From: Paenibacillus sp.
GTDB lineage: Bacteria > Bacillota > Bacilli > Paenibacillales > Paenibacillaceae
Direction of reading: 5' to 3'
Length of the DNA stretch: 64,000 nucleotides
Assembly (NCBI GenBank): GCA_023512345.1
Contig: JAILZT010000001.1
Span: forward strand, 186,001-250,000
In this document: piece by piece, positions 35,962 through 44,593 of the stretch
How positions within the stretch are numbered: the stretch's first letter is position 1
How the letters are laid out: each line of letters opens with the position of its first letter
The notes under the pieces: model-generated
Database searches by the model: none
Told to the model about the DNA's origin: nothing
What the model saw: the letters and a program-made list of their open reading frames with translations, nothing else
Program-made: the position numbers and the translations under genes

Positions 35962-36984
35962 ATGAATACAAGAAGAAATCCTAAGGAAACATCCAAAAGA
36001 GCTTCCAAGCCCACTTCTACTTCTAAATCGCAGCCTAAACAGAATACAAGACATGCAAATAAACCCAGCAACAGAAATAATGATAAAGTTAAAGCACCGG
36101 CTCCTTCCAAAATCTATCCTGTAACCGAACCCGCTGAGTTGCTGCCTTTTTTGATTACCCATATCACGAATCGGGGTCGTAATTCCATCAAGTCACTATT
36201 GTCCAGAGGGCAAATCTCAGTGAATGGCAAGGCTGTGACCCAGCATAATTATCAACTGCATCCCGGTCAGACAGTGGCCTTGGATATGGAAAAAATCGTT
36301 CAAGTCGAAGAATTGATCGGACTTCAAATTGTTCACGAGGACGACGATATCATCGTCATTCAAAAGGATGCCGGACTATTGTCCATAGCAACCTCTGAAG
36401 AAAATGAGTTAACCGCCTACCGACAGCTCATGGACCATGTACGCCTCAGTAATCCTAAGAATCGGATTTTTGTCGTTCACCGATTGGACCGGGATACATC
36501 AGGTATCATGATGTTTGCCAAAAGCGAACGTATACAGCAGGCGTTGCAAAACACGTGGAAGGATACCGTTAAGGAACGCTCATATGTGGCACTCGTGGAA
36601 GGATCCGTTAGAAAACCAGAGGGAACCGTTAGCTCTTGGTTAAAGGAAACATCTACGCTTAAAATGTATTCCAGCCCTCATGAAGGTGATGGACTCCATG
36701 CCGTAACTCATTACAAATTGATTCAGTCCAATCGCCACTTCTCCCTGCTGGAGGTACAACTCGAGACCGGCCGCAAAAATCAAATCCGGGTGCACATGGC
36801 CGATATTGGACATCCAATCGCGGGTGATAAGAAATACGGTGCCGAAACCAAGACTGTAGGACGGCTTGGGCTGCACGCCCGCGTGCTCTCTTTTATTCAT
36901 CCATCCTCAGGGGAGTTATTGACCTTTGAAAGTGCTATTCCGAAGACATTTTTGAAATATACAGCACCTGCTCCAACGAACTAA
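35962..36984 (+). CDS. RluA-family pseudouridine synthase
   Basis: The 340-residue pseudouridine synthase has an unusual N-terminal 50-residue basic, Ser/Thr/Lys/Asn-rich extension. An S4 RNA-binding domain follows (about 63-105; SIKSLLSRGQISVNGKAV), then the catalytic domain with FVVHRLDRDTSGIMMFAKS, which holds the catalytic Asp. KNQIRVHMADIGHPIAGDKKYG follows. It modifies uridines in rRNA or tRNA; the target is not deducible. AGAGGACGGAGAATGCAGTC precedes ATG. It is a single gene with a bidirectional terminator after it. Confidence 0.93.
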   Translation: MNTRRNPKETSKRASKPTSTSKSQPKQNTRHANKPSNRNNDKVKAPAPSKIYPVTEPAELLPFLITHITNRGRNSIKSLLSRGQISVNGKAVTQHNYQLHPGQTVALDMEKIVQVEELIGLQIVHEDDDIIVIQKDAGLLSIATSEENELTAYRQLMDHVRLSNPKNRIFVVHRLDRDTSGIMMFAKSERIQQALQNTWKDTVKERSYVALVEGSVRKPEGTVSSWLKETSTLKMYSSPHEGDGLHAVTHYKLIQSNRHFSLLEVQLETGRKNQIRVHMADIGHPIAGDKKYGAETKTVGRLGLHARVLSFIHPSSGELLTFESAIPKTFLKYTAPAPTN

Positions 36985-37022
36985 CCATGATAACACAACC
37001 ATCTTTAAATATATAAATGAAG

Positions 37023-37064
37023 AAAGGAGTGCTCTCTGTTGAATTCATCAGAGGCACTCCTTTT
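37023..37064. terminator. Bidirectional terminator between pseudouridine synthase and LacI genes
   Basis: AAAGGAGTGCTCTCTG pairs with CAGAGGCACTCCTTT and a T-rich tract follows on the plus strand. Confidence 0.82.
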
Positions 37065-37082
37065 CATGTTTAGCACTTATAT

Positions 37083-38090
37083 TTAGAACGAACCCCTGAT
37101 AATTAACTCAGCCGGAAGCCGATATTCCTCAAAAGGCTTTTCGGGGTCCTGAATCCTGCTCATCATAATTTCCGCCGCTCTTCTTCCCAGCTCGAAAGTC
37201 TGCTGCTTAATTACAGATAATGGAGGGTCCATAACCTCTGTCCACTCATAATCATCATACACAATCAAACCTAACTGATCGGGTATCAGCAATCCAGCCT
37301 CACGGATATAATTGATGGTTCCCTTTCCCATGATGTTATTGGCTACAAAAAGCGCATCAACAGCAAGTTCAGCAGTTAATTTACGGGTGTATTCGTACCC
37401 GTTAGCAGCGGTTCCTTCCCCAATACATATGAAAGAATCATCATACTGAATTCCATGATCCAATAATGCCTGCCTATAGCCTTCCATCCGTTCATCAACA
37501 GAGGTTAGCCCTAATTCACCCGAGATAAAACCTATTTTCTTGAACCCTTTGTCCAATAATGCCTTGATCCCAAGGTATGTACCTTCAGAGCTGTCTGAAA
37601 CGATACAATCACCAAATTTAGTCTTACTTCTTGGTTTTCGATCTACAAAAACTATGGGATAGTCTCCGAAGACACCCTCTTTATTATCCAGAGGGTCCCC
37701 ATCAGTAGGAGCAATAATTAAGCCGTCGATATTTTGGGTGTTAAACATCTTAATACAGCGGATTTCTACACCATGATCCTCTTGGGAATTGCTTAGCAGT
37801 AAATGGTACCCTGAGGATTTTAGTACGCTTTCAATCCCATTTGCGATGGACATGAAAAAATTGTTCGAGTTATCGCTATTTTTAATCGGTACAATTAACC
37901 CGATGATATTGGATCTTTTGTTCCGTAAAGAACGAGCCACAGGATTAGGGGTATAATTTAATTCTTCCATCGCCTGTTTAACCTTTTTTTCCACTTCCTG
38001 AGAGACGTACCTCGTTTTATTAATGACATGAGATACCGTAGCAGTAGAAACACCGGCATGTTGTGCGACATCTTTAATTCGTGCAGCCAT
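37083..38090 (-). CDS. LacI-family transcriptional regulator (first copy)
   Basis: The 335-residue regulator has an N-terminal helix-turn-helix (IKDVAQHAGVSTATVSHVIN) with a hinge at YTPNPVARSLR. A periplasmic-binding-like effector domain follows (about 60-335). It is closely paralogous to the protein at 38354-39352, sharing SIANGIESVLK..GYHLLLSNS.ED and FNTQ.IDGLIIAPT. It is probably a sugar-responsive repressor of the adjacent transport operon or of itself. It has its own leader, containing the ~80-nt hairpin repeat, so it may be transcribed separately. Confidence 0.93.
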   Translation of the reverse strand: MAARIKDVAQHAGVSTATVSHVINKTRYVSQEVEKKVKQAMEELNYTPNPVARSLRNKRSNIIGLIVPIKNSDNSNNFFMSIANGIESVLKSSGYHLLLSNSQEDHGVEIRCIKMFNTQNIDGLIIAPTDGDPLDNKEGVFGDYPIVFVDRKPRSKTKFGDCIVSDSSEGTYLGIKALLDKGFKKIGFISGELGLTSVDERMEGYRQALLDHGIQYDDSFICIGEGTAANGYEYTRKLTAELAVDALFVANNIMGKGTINYIREAGLLIPDQLGLIVYDDYEWTEVMDPPLSVIKQQTFELGRRAAEIMMSRIQDPEKPFEEYRLPAELIIRGSF

Positions 38091-38267
38091 TTTAGAACCT
38101 CATTTTAGAGTGTTTATTATTAACATACTTCTTGATATCTGGACTGTCAATAAGACACACTATCTCCGTTGCAGCAGATACTGAAGTTGAGTCGCTCTTC
38201 GGAATCCGCAGATATTTAATTACTCCTTGAGTTCTGCTAAAGATACATGACATAATATTAAATGTAT

Positions 38268-38346
38268 AATGTGACCATTATACGGAATCAACCAAGGGTG
38301 AATCTGAACGACATCTATTTAGCCGTAGGTCGTCCGGATTCGCTTC
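38268..38346 (-). repeat. ~80-nt hairpin-forming repeat, copy A
   Basis: This element shares most of its sequence with 43110-43192, including AATGTGACC, AATCAACCA.G.GTGAATC and the identical loop ATCTATTTAGCCGTAG. GAATCTGAACGAC pairs with GTCGTCCGGATTC across that loop with one mismatch. It lies between the two LacI genes, upstream of the first copy. Confidence 0.7.
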
Positions 38347-38353
38347 TTTGTGC

Positions 38354-39352
38354 TTAGAAGGAACTGCGTATAACTAAATCTGCTTCCATCAAATATCCCT
38401 GGCATTTCGCCCCGGGCTTTTTTATGCGTTTTAACATAATTTCCCCCGCTTTTTTCCCTATTTCGTATGAAGGCTGCCGGATAACAGACAGAGGTGGATT
38501 AACCATCCCTGTCCATTCATAATCATCGAATCCAATGAGCGCAACATCACCTGGAATATCAAAATGGTTATCCTTCAGGTATTTAACAGCCCCTAGGCTC
38601 ATGGCGTTATTCGCCACGAATACTGCAGTTACAGCTTTCTGTCCAATTAATTCCCCGGTCAGCTCATACCCCGATTCGCCACTTAAATCTCCTATACGGA
38701 TATAATCTTCCTGAAACCCAATGCCATAATCCTCTAATGCCTTTTTATATCCACAGAACCGCTCCATACTCGTGGAAATATCCATCCTTCCGGCAAGGAA
38801 TCCTATTTTCCGATGTCCCTTTTCAATCAAGGCAGCCACTCCGTCATATGAACTTTTCATTCCATCAACCAAGACCCAATCCCCCGGTACTCCCTCAGGT
38901 CTGCGATCAAAAAAAACTACAGGATAGTCTCCGAAAAGATCACCTGTTTCGTTACTGATCCCAGAGGTTGGGGCAATGATCAGGCCGTCGATGCATTGCG
39001 TATTGAACATTTTGATCCGTTCTATTTCCTCTTGAGGATCCTCATGCGAATTGCTTAATAACAAATGATAGCCGTTTTTACGCAGGACACTTTCAATCCC
39101 GTTAGCTACAGAGAGAAAAAAATGATTAGAATTGTCATTTCCCTTAATCGGCACAATTAATCCGATGGTATTGGATTTTCGGCTTCGGAGAGACCGTGCT
39201 ACCATGTTCGGAGTATATTGAAGCCGGTTCATGGCGCTCTTAACCTTTAACTTCACTTCCTCTGACACAAACTTGGTATTGTTGATCACATGGGAAACAG
39301 TTGCCGTTGATACACCTGCTTCGTTCGCGACGTCCTTGATCCGGGCTATCAT
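38354..39352 (-). CDS. LacI-family transcriptional regulator (second copy)
   Basis: The 332-residue regulator has a helix-turn-helix IKDVANEAGVSTATVSHVIN, hinge YTPNMVARSLRSRKSN and effector domain with FVANNAMSLGAVKYLKD and LIGFDDYEWTGMVNPPLSVIRQP. ATG at 39352 has AAAGGAGGG about 8 bases upstream; the longer in-frame reading to 39448 is not supported. It lies about 100 bases after the permease stop and is probably the local repressor in the same operon. A matching palindrome is seen at the operon promoter. Confidence 0.93.
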   Translation of the reverse strand: MIARIKDVANEAGVSTATVSHVINNTKFVSEEVKLKVKSAMNRLQYTPNMVARSLRSRKSNTIGLIVPIKGNDNSNHFFLSVANGIESVLRKNGYHLLLSNSHEDPQEEIERIKMFNTQCIDGLIIAPTSGISNETGDLFGDYPVVFFDRRPEGVPGDWVLVDGMKSSYDGVAALIEKGHRKIGFLAGRMDISTSMERFCGYKKALEDYGIGFQEDYIRIGDLSGESGYELTGELIGQKAVTAVFVANNAMSLGAVKYLKDNHFDIPGDVALIGFDDYEWTGMVNPPLSVIRQPSYEIGKKAGEIMLKRIKKPGAKCQGYLMEADLVIRSSF

Positions 39353-39454
39353 CTTTTGTCTCCCTCCTTTTAAAGTGGTTGCAATTCTTAACCGTGAAAA
39401 TAACCCTGCCAAGTTTATCTCCAGATGAAGTGGCAGGGTTACTTCCAAGGCTGA

Positions 39455-40426
39455 CTAGTTACGGAGTTTATCCAGAAGTACAGCGATTACAATAACGAGT
39501 CCTTTTACAATCATCTGCCAATAAAAGTCTACATTCAGAAGCGTTAAACCGTTACTCAATACAGCCATAATTAAAACACCGATAATCGTGCCCTGTATTC
39601 GGCCTACCCCTCCGACAAAGCTTGTTCCTCCTAGAATAACTGCCGCAATGGCATCCAGTTCAAAGCTTACGCCGGCATTCGGTTGCCCGGAGATGACGCG
39701 TCCGGCCATAACCACACCTGCGATTCCTGCCATCAGACCGCTGATGGAATATACGTTAATCAAGGTTTTCTCCACTTTAATTCCTGTTAAGCGGGCTGCT
39801 TCTTCATTACCGCCGATGGCATATACATGGCGGCCGAACATTGTATACTTCAACACAAAGAACATGATGATATAGACGACCATCATTATATAGATAGGTG
39901 TTGGTATACCCAGCATGGAGCCTGCTCCGAAAAAGATGAAGAACTTATTCTTAAGCACCAGAGGCAAGCCGCCGCTTATGACAAAGGCGATCCCCCGGAG
40001 ATACGTCATGCTGCCAAGAGTAACGACGAATGCCGGCAGCTTCGTAACTGCTGTGAAATATCCGTTAATAACTCCGGCAAGGTAGCCGGTACCGATTCCG
40101 GCAAACATTGCCAACAGGGGAGGTATGCCCGCATTGGACAGCATTACCGAAATAACACCTGAAAGAGCAAGCGTCGATCCCACGGAAAGGTCAATCCCTC
40201 CGGTTAGGATAACTACGGTCATTCCCGCAGCAAGGATCGCCGTGATGGAGGATTGCTTCAATATATTCAATACATTATTAATCTCTGTAAAATAAGGAGC
40301 GAATAAAGCCATGATGATACAGAGCAATATCAGGATAATCAGCATGCCGAGCTGATTCCAGACCGGTAATACTTTCTGCTTCAACGTTAAAGAATGACCC
40401 GATGAGAGTTGAGTATTTGGATTCAT
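39455..40426 (-). CDS. Sugar ABC transporter permease, RbsC-like
   Basis: The 323-residue BPD_transp_2 permease has about eight to ten membrane segments. Family motifs are MTVVILTGGIDLSVGSTLALSGV, LPAFVVTLGSMTYLRG, YAIGGNEEAARLTGI (the ATPase-contact loop) and AAVILGGTSFVGGVGRIQGTIIG. It is the channel subunit of a ribose/galactose/xylose-class importer. It overlaps the ATPase gene by 4 bases (ATGA). Sugar specificity is not deducible. Confidence 0.95.
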   Translation of the reverse strand: MNPNTQLSSGHSLTLKQKVLPVWNQLGMLIILILLCIIMALFAPYFTEINNVLNILKQSSITAILAAGMTVVILTGGIDLSVGSTLALSGVISVMLSNAGIPPLLAMFAGIGTGYLAGVINGYFTAVTKLPAFVVTLGSMTYLRGIAFVISGGLPLVLKNKFFIFFGAGSMLGIPTPIYIMMVVYIIMFFVLKYTMFGRHVYAIGGNEEAARLTGIKVEKTLINVYSISGLMAGIAGVVMAGRVISGQPNAGVSFELDAIAAVILGGTSFVGGVGRIQGTIIGVLIMAVLSNGLTLLNVDFYWQMIVKGLVIVIAVLLDKLRN

Positions 40427-41985
40427 TTTTTTATCTCCCCTGTTGCAAAATACATTATTTTTTCTTGGGTGGCTTCTTCTTTGGAAAGTTCTGCCCTCAG
40501 TTTTCCTTCATGCATAACGAGGATCCTGTCACTTACTCCAAGGATTTCAGGAAGCTCTGAAGAAACCATGAGCACGGCCAGCCCTTTTTCCGCCAACTCG
40601 CATATAATTTTATGAATTTCGGTCTTCGCCCCTACATCTACGCCACGAGTAGGCTCATCTAACAGCAACACCTTCGGGCCGATTGATAACCACCGGGCGA
40701 TAACGATCTTTTGTTGATTTCCTCCGCTAAGGCCCATCACATTCTGCTCTGTAGAGGCTGCACGTACACCCAAATCGTTCATATACTTGTCGATCTCAGA
40801 ATTCATACTCGCATATTGAAGTACTCCACCTTTGCGGTATAAATGCATCTGGTTCATTATGATGTTTTCTTTAACAGATAGGTTGGGGAACAACCCCTGT
40901 TCCTTTCGGCTCTCGGGTACGTGGGCGATTCCATATTCCATCGCTTCGATTGGTGACTTTATGTTCACTGTTTTGCCGTTCAGCTTGATTACTCCGCTTG
41001 TCATTTTACTGATGCCGAATATTGCTCTGAATAGCTCCGTCCGTCCTGCGCCAACCAAGCCTGCTAATCCTACAATCTCACCGGGATAGATTTTTAGGGA
41101 GACGTTCTTGACAATCCCTTTATCACACACGTCGATGAGTTCTAGCATCGGTTCTCCCTGTGGAATTCTCGGCGGAGAGAATTTCTTCTGGAACAGGTCA
41201 TTTAATTCTCTACCTACCATTTGCTTTACTAGCTGCTCGGGATTGGTCTCGGCTATCGGATGGCTGGAAATCCACTGGCCGTCGCGAAGAATCGTACACC
41301 GGTCTGAAATCTTAAAGATTTCATCCATTCGATGGGAAATATAGACGATCGCTACGCCTTTTCTTCTTAGATCATTAATGATGACAAACAACTTGTCGAT
41401 CTCTTTATCGGTCAATGAAGCGGTGGGCTCATCCATGATCAATACTTCGGAATTAAATGACAGTGCCCTAGCAATCTCTACAATTTGCTGCTGGGCAACG
41501 CTCAGTTCGGATACTTTGAGCTTAGGATTTAGATCAGAGCCAATCGATTCCAGAACTATTTTCGTCTTTTTGAAAATCTCATCCCACTGGACAAAACCCA
41601 GCTTATTCTTGGGAAACTTAGTCCCCATAAGAATATTTTCGCCTATCGTAAGGTTCGGAGATAAGCTTATTTCCTGATGAATAACGCTGATTCCTTTTGC
41701 TCTCGCTTCAAGGGGATTGTGCCAGACTATTTCCTCACCCTGATAAATGATCTTACCGGAATCGGGACGGTAAATTCCTGCCATAATCTTCATAAGTGTT
41801 GATTTTCCGGCGCCGTTCTCCCCCATCAGGGCATGAACTTCACCTTTATACAGATCCAGATTAATATTGCGGAGTACTTGTACGCCTGAAAAGGATTTAT
41901 GAATAGATTCCATGCTTAGGATCATTTCATTCGAACGGTCTTCTTTAGACGTCCGATCTAATTGTGAATCTACTACAGAAGACAC
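40423..41985 (-). CDS. Sugar ABC transporter ATP-binding protein, RbsA-like
   Basis: The tandem ABC ATPase has about 520 residues. The N-half has GENGAGKSTLMKI, LSVAQQQIVEIARAL and VLIMDEPTASLTD. The C-half has a degenerate Walker A, GLVGAGRTELFRA, with good LSGGNQQKIVIARWL and LLLDEPTRGVDVG. GTG at 41985 is preferred because AAGGAGG lies 8 bases upstream; ATG at 42009 has only a weak site. Family RbsA/MglA/XylG. It follows the binding protein by 100 bases that contain a hairpin. Confidence 0.94.
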   Translation of the reverse strand: MSSVVDSQLDRTSKEDRSNEMILSMESIHKSFSGVQVLRNINLDLYKGEVHALMGENGAGKSTLMKIMAGIYRPDSGKIIYQGEEIVWHNPLEARAKGISVIHQEISLSPNLTIGENILMGTKFPKNKLGFVQWDEIFKKTKIVLESIGSDLNPKLKVSELSVAQQQIVEIARALSFNSEVLIMDEPTASLTDKEIDKLFVIINDLRRKGVAIVYISHRMDEIFKISDRCTILRDGQWISSHPIAETNPEQLVKQMVGRELNDLFQKKFSPPRIPQGEPMLELIDVCDKGIVKNVSLKIYPGEIVGLAGLVGAGRTELFRAIFGISKMTSGVIKLNGKTVNIKSPIEAMEYGIAHVPESRKEQGLFPNLSVKENIIMNQMHLYRKGGVLQYASMNSEIDKYMNDLGVRAASTEQNVMGLSGGNQQKIVIARWLSIGPKVLLLDEPTRGVDVGAKTEIHKIICELAEKGLAVLMVSSELPEILGVSDRILVMHEGKLRAELSKEEATQEKIMYFATGEIKK

Positions 41986-42047
41986 AGTTAATTCCTCCTT
42001 CACTCCCATATTGCCTTGCTCTTGAACTCGGTTACCCCTAGTAAAGC

Positions 42048-42075
42048 AGGTGGTGCCCTGATTAAGGACACCACC
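42048..42075 (-). promoter_or_regulatory. Intercistronic hairpin after the sugar-binding protein gene
   Basis: GGTGGTG and CACCACC flank a short loop in the gap before the ATPase gene. No T-tract follows, so it fits a 3' stabiliser or partial attenuator favouring binding-protein expression. Confidence 0.55.
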
Positions 42076-42085
42076 GGAATTACGC

Positions 42086-43060
42086 TTACCAGCCTCTGTA
42101 TGAATCCACGTTGTCCTGGGTAACCAGTTCTACCGGAATCAGAATTTGCTGCTCTACTTTTTCACCATCGAGAATTTTAAGGCCGATTTCAACCGCTTTT
42201 AGAACCATTTCATTAGGAAACTGAGCGGATGTTGCTGCGAAAGCTTTCTTTTCTTTTAACGCTTCAACAGCTTCAGGAGCTCCATCCACCCCTACGATAA
42301 AGAACTCTTCGCCACGTCCTGCTTGTTCTGCGGCAATCTTTACGCCCACACCTTCTGGGTCATTGATGGCGAATACTGCATCGATGTTCTTGTTCGCCTG
42401 AAGAATGTTTTCCATAACGCTTAGTGCCTTTTCACGGTTTCCTTCTCCGTTTTGCTTGGCAATTACTTTAATATCAGGGAAAGCCTTAATGCCTTCTTCA
42501 AAGCCTTTAATACGGTCCGTTACTGCGGATACCGGCGGGCCATCAATGACAACAATATTGCCTTTTCCGCCAAGACGATCAGCAAGATACTGAGCTGCCA
42601 GTGTGCCGGCCATCACGTTATCGGACATAACTACGGAATCAATTCCACCCTCTGCAGAACCGTCCACACAAATTACTGGGATTCCGGCGGTTTTAGCCTG
42701 TTGAACTGCTGCCGCGATACCTTTAGAATCAAAAGGACTCAGAAGAATAAGATCTACCTTCTTGGTAATGAAATCTTCAATTTGGGCAGTTTGCTTAGCC
42801 AAGTCTTGATCAGCACTTACAGTGATAACTTCCGCATTATATTTAGTTGCTACTTCTTCTGCCCCTTTGGACATAGCCACAAAGAACGGATTGCTTAGCG
42901 AAGGTACCGTTAAACCGATTTTCAGCTTTTTCTCAGTTTTGGCCGGTTCAGCATCCTTTCCACTGTTGTTCGATGCCGTATTATTGTTCGAAGAGCAGGC
43001 AGACAGCAGAATTAGAAGGAATGCAGACAGTATAATCATCAAGGATTTGTTATTTTTCAA
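42086..43060 (-). CDS. Sugar-binding lipoprotein, RbsB-like
   Basis: The 324-residue Peripla_BP_4 protein has a signal peptide (basic start, then LMIILSAFLLILLSAC) and lipobox LLSAC; Cys is the lipidation site. The mature part has IGLTVPSLSNPFFVAMSKGAEE, VDLILLSPFDSKGIAAAV, VMSDNVMAGTLAAQYLADRLGG and AVFAINDPEGVGV, typical of ribose/allose/galactofuranose binders. The start is a TTG at 43060 behind GGAGGG; ATG codons further upstream would bury the signal peptide. It is the first gene of the sugar operon. Confidence 0.92.
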   Translation of the reverse strand: MKNNKSLMIILSAFLLILLSACSSNNNTASNNSGKDAEPAKTEKKLKIGLTVPSLSNPFFVAMSKGAEEVATKYNAEVITVSADQDLAKQTAQIEDFITKKVDLILLSPFDSKGIAAAVQQAKTAGIPVICVDGSAEGGIDSVVMSDNVMAGTLAAQYLADRLGGKGNIVVIDGPPVSAVTDRIKGFEEGIKAFPDIKVIAKQNGEGNREKALSVMENILQANKNIDAVFAINDPEGVGVKIAAEQAGRGEEFFIVGVDGAPEAVEALKEKKAFAATSAQFPNEMVLKAVEIGLKILDGEKVEQQILIPVELVTQDNVDSYRGW

Positions 43061-43109
43061 AAGGATACCCTCCATTAATTTAATAAGAGCGCTTTCATTA
43101 ACGTTTGAG

Positions 43110-43192
43110 AATGTGACCCATTTCAATGCAATCAACCACGAGTGAATCAGGACGATATCTATTTAGCCGTAGACCGTCGAATTCGCTCCTTC
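43110..43192 (-). repeat. ~80-nt hairpin-forming repeat, copy B
   Basis: Partner of 38268-38346. The loop ATCTATTTAGCCGTAG is identical and the stem is formed by GAAT/ATTC and GACG/CGTC with changed flanking bases. It lies about 50 bases before the sugar-binding protein start, inside the predicted 5' leader. Confidence 0.7.
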
Positions 43193-43394
43193 TAGGACAC
43201 CTCCTAACTTAAATTTAAAGGCCCCCTTAAATGTCCAATCGGACTATTTTTTAACAATCACCCCCTTAAAGTAATTTCTAGTCTTAGAAGCGCTTATATT
43301 TATGCTTTGATGATTAAGATTGTTTCATTTACTATAATGGATTATGAATATAGTTATGATGTTTTGTGCTCATTTATGATTATTATGAGTCATT

Positions 43395-43404
43395 TAATCG
43401 ATTA
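43395..43404. promoter_or_regulatory. Probable LacI-family operator
   Basis: TAATCGATTA is a perfect palindrome with a central CpG, as LacI/GalR-family operators have. It sits about 16 bases downstream of the -10 element, where a bound repressor would block transcription. Confidence 0.55.
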
Positions 43405-43419
43405 CCTTACTTAAATCGA

Positions 43420-43448
43420 ATTATAATCGGCTTGTTTTGGGCTGTCAA
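43420..43448 (-). promoter_or_regulatory. Sigma-A promoter of the sugar ABC operon
   Basis: TTGACA (43443-43448) and TATAAT (43420-43425) are separated by exactly 17 bases on the minus strand: a consensus promoter. It implies a leader of about 350 bases. Confidence 0.85.
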
Positions 43449-43565
43449 TCAAAAAATCAAGCAAAATCATTCAAACTAAGTATTATAGTAATCGTCCTTT
43501 ACTTTGAAACATTATCAATGCTTTTAGCGTCATGATACAATATAAAGAAACAAAAGAAGGTGCAC

Positions 43566-44084
43566 GTGTTGTTCCACCCTACCGTCTTCGACAATGTAAA
43601 GTATGCTTTTGAAAATCAGATCTATGATTTAGATAATTTGGATGGGGTTATTGAGGTTACAGATCGCGCAGATCTGCTGGATTTAGCGTTAATGTCGCGG
43701 GAATTCAGAATTTCCTTCCGATTAAAGGACAGTGAAAGAGTTACAGCTCAGATTGTATTACTGTCTTCTATCAAAGATTTGGGAGATGAAATTCTCGAGG
43801 TTCCGGGAACGGCTCCCGGCTGCACTCTCCTGCTGCGGTTTTTTATGGAAGTAGAAGATGAAAGCGGTCAATGCGAGGATATCCAATCAACTCTCTACGC
43901 TATATGGGGCCCGGATTTACAGCCCATTCAGACCTTGAGCTTCATCTACGAACAGGAACGGGAAACCTGTAATAATACGATAGAGCTTAAATTCAAACGT
44001 CAGATTAATGAGGATCAGATGGATGATATTCCAGATCTGCTGAAGCATATGATTCAAAGTGCTGAAGAGTTGGAAACGATTTAA
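43566..44084 (+). CDS. Hypothetical acidic protein
   Basis: About 172 residues, soluble, acidic and without recognised motifs. It is predicted mixed alpha/beta (EFRISFRLKDSERVTAQIVLLSS, TIELKFKRQI). The start is uncertain: AGAAGG overlaps a GTG at 43560, while GTG at 43566 (5 bases later) or TTG at 43569 fit better. It precedes a small membrane protein gene by 47 bases and may be cotranscribed with it. I do not recognise a family. Confidence 0.75.
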   Translation: MLFHPTVFDNVKYAFENQIYDLDNLDGVIEVTDRADLLDLALMSREFRISFRLKDSERVTAQIVLLSSIKDLGDEILEVPGTAPGCTLLLRFFMEVEDESGQCEDIQSTLYAIWGPDLQPIQTLSFIYEQERETCNNTIELKFKRQINEDQMDDIPDLLKHMIQSAEELETI

Positions 44085-44131
44085 TCTGCGGATACACAGA
44101 ACAATATACTTGAGAATGGGGTGGGTCCATA

Positions 44132-44530
44132 ATGAACTTTATGCCTCCGGTAAAAAGCAAACGCTGGTTCTTTTGGTTCGGAGCCTTCGGGCTAGTGCTA
44201 TGGTTGCTGCTTAGTCTTTATCGATTTGCCTTTTTAGGACAAAGCATGGATACTCTCATACTGCTGCGTTTCGGTCTATTTGCCTTTGTTGTCTCTGGTA
44301 TCCTTAACGGATTTGGGTGGCTGGGTGCTCGCTTGGTGTGGCTTTTCACTACAGCTGGGATTACGATCGGGATTGTACTTATGTATGTGTACACTTCAAG
44401 AGACTTATCTGGCTGGGAGGATCTCGCAGGTTTCCTGACCTTTGTAGTGTTCATGGCGGGTGGATTTGTTGTCGGCTTGTTGGTAGAAGGGATTAATTTG
44501 ATCATTAGACGGCAACGTAGGAATCCTTAG
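44132..44530 (+). CDS. Small four-helix membrane protein
   Basis: The 132-residue protein has a positively charged N-terminus (KSKRW), four hydrophobic segments (about 12-29, 42-59, 67-86, 98-121) and a basic C-terminus (IIRRQRRNP). The ribosome binding site is GGGGTGGG. No signature motif. It lies between the acidic hypothetical gene and the broken TetR gene. Function unknown. Confidence 0.75.
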   Translation: MNFMPPVKSKRWFFWFGAFGLVLWLLLSLYRFAFLGQSMDTLILLRFGLFAFVVSGILNGFGWLGARLVWLFTTAGITIGIVLMYVYTSRDLSGWEDLAGFLTFVVFMAGGFVVGLLVEGINLIIRRQRRNP

Positions 44531-44593
44531 GTTGAGCCGAAGATCACCTACAATGTTCCGCAGCAAAATTCTTCTCTAAAAGGTGTTGTTAAG

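Larger units (their letters stand above)
43061..43565. other. Regulatory region of the sugar ABC operon
   Basis: This 505-base gene-free region contains, from the gene outward, the hairpin repeat, an AT-rich stretch, a LacI-type palindrome and the sigma-A promoter. Several further partial ATCGAAT/AATCG half-sites occur near 43411-43430. No open frame here looks coding. Confidence 0.7.

Noticed and set aside
35752-36162. 136-codon Cys/Arg-rich minus-strand frame
   Set aside because: Antisense to the basic N-terminal extension of the pseudouridine synthase, with unusual composition and no start signal.
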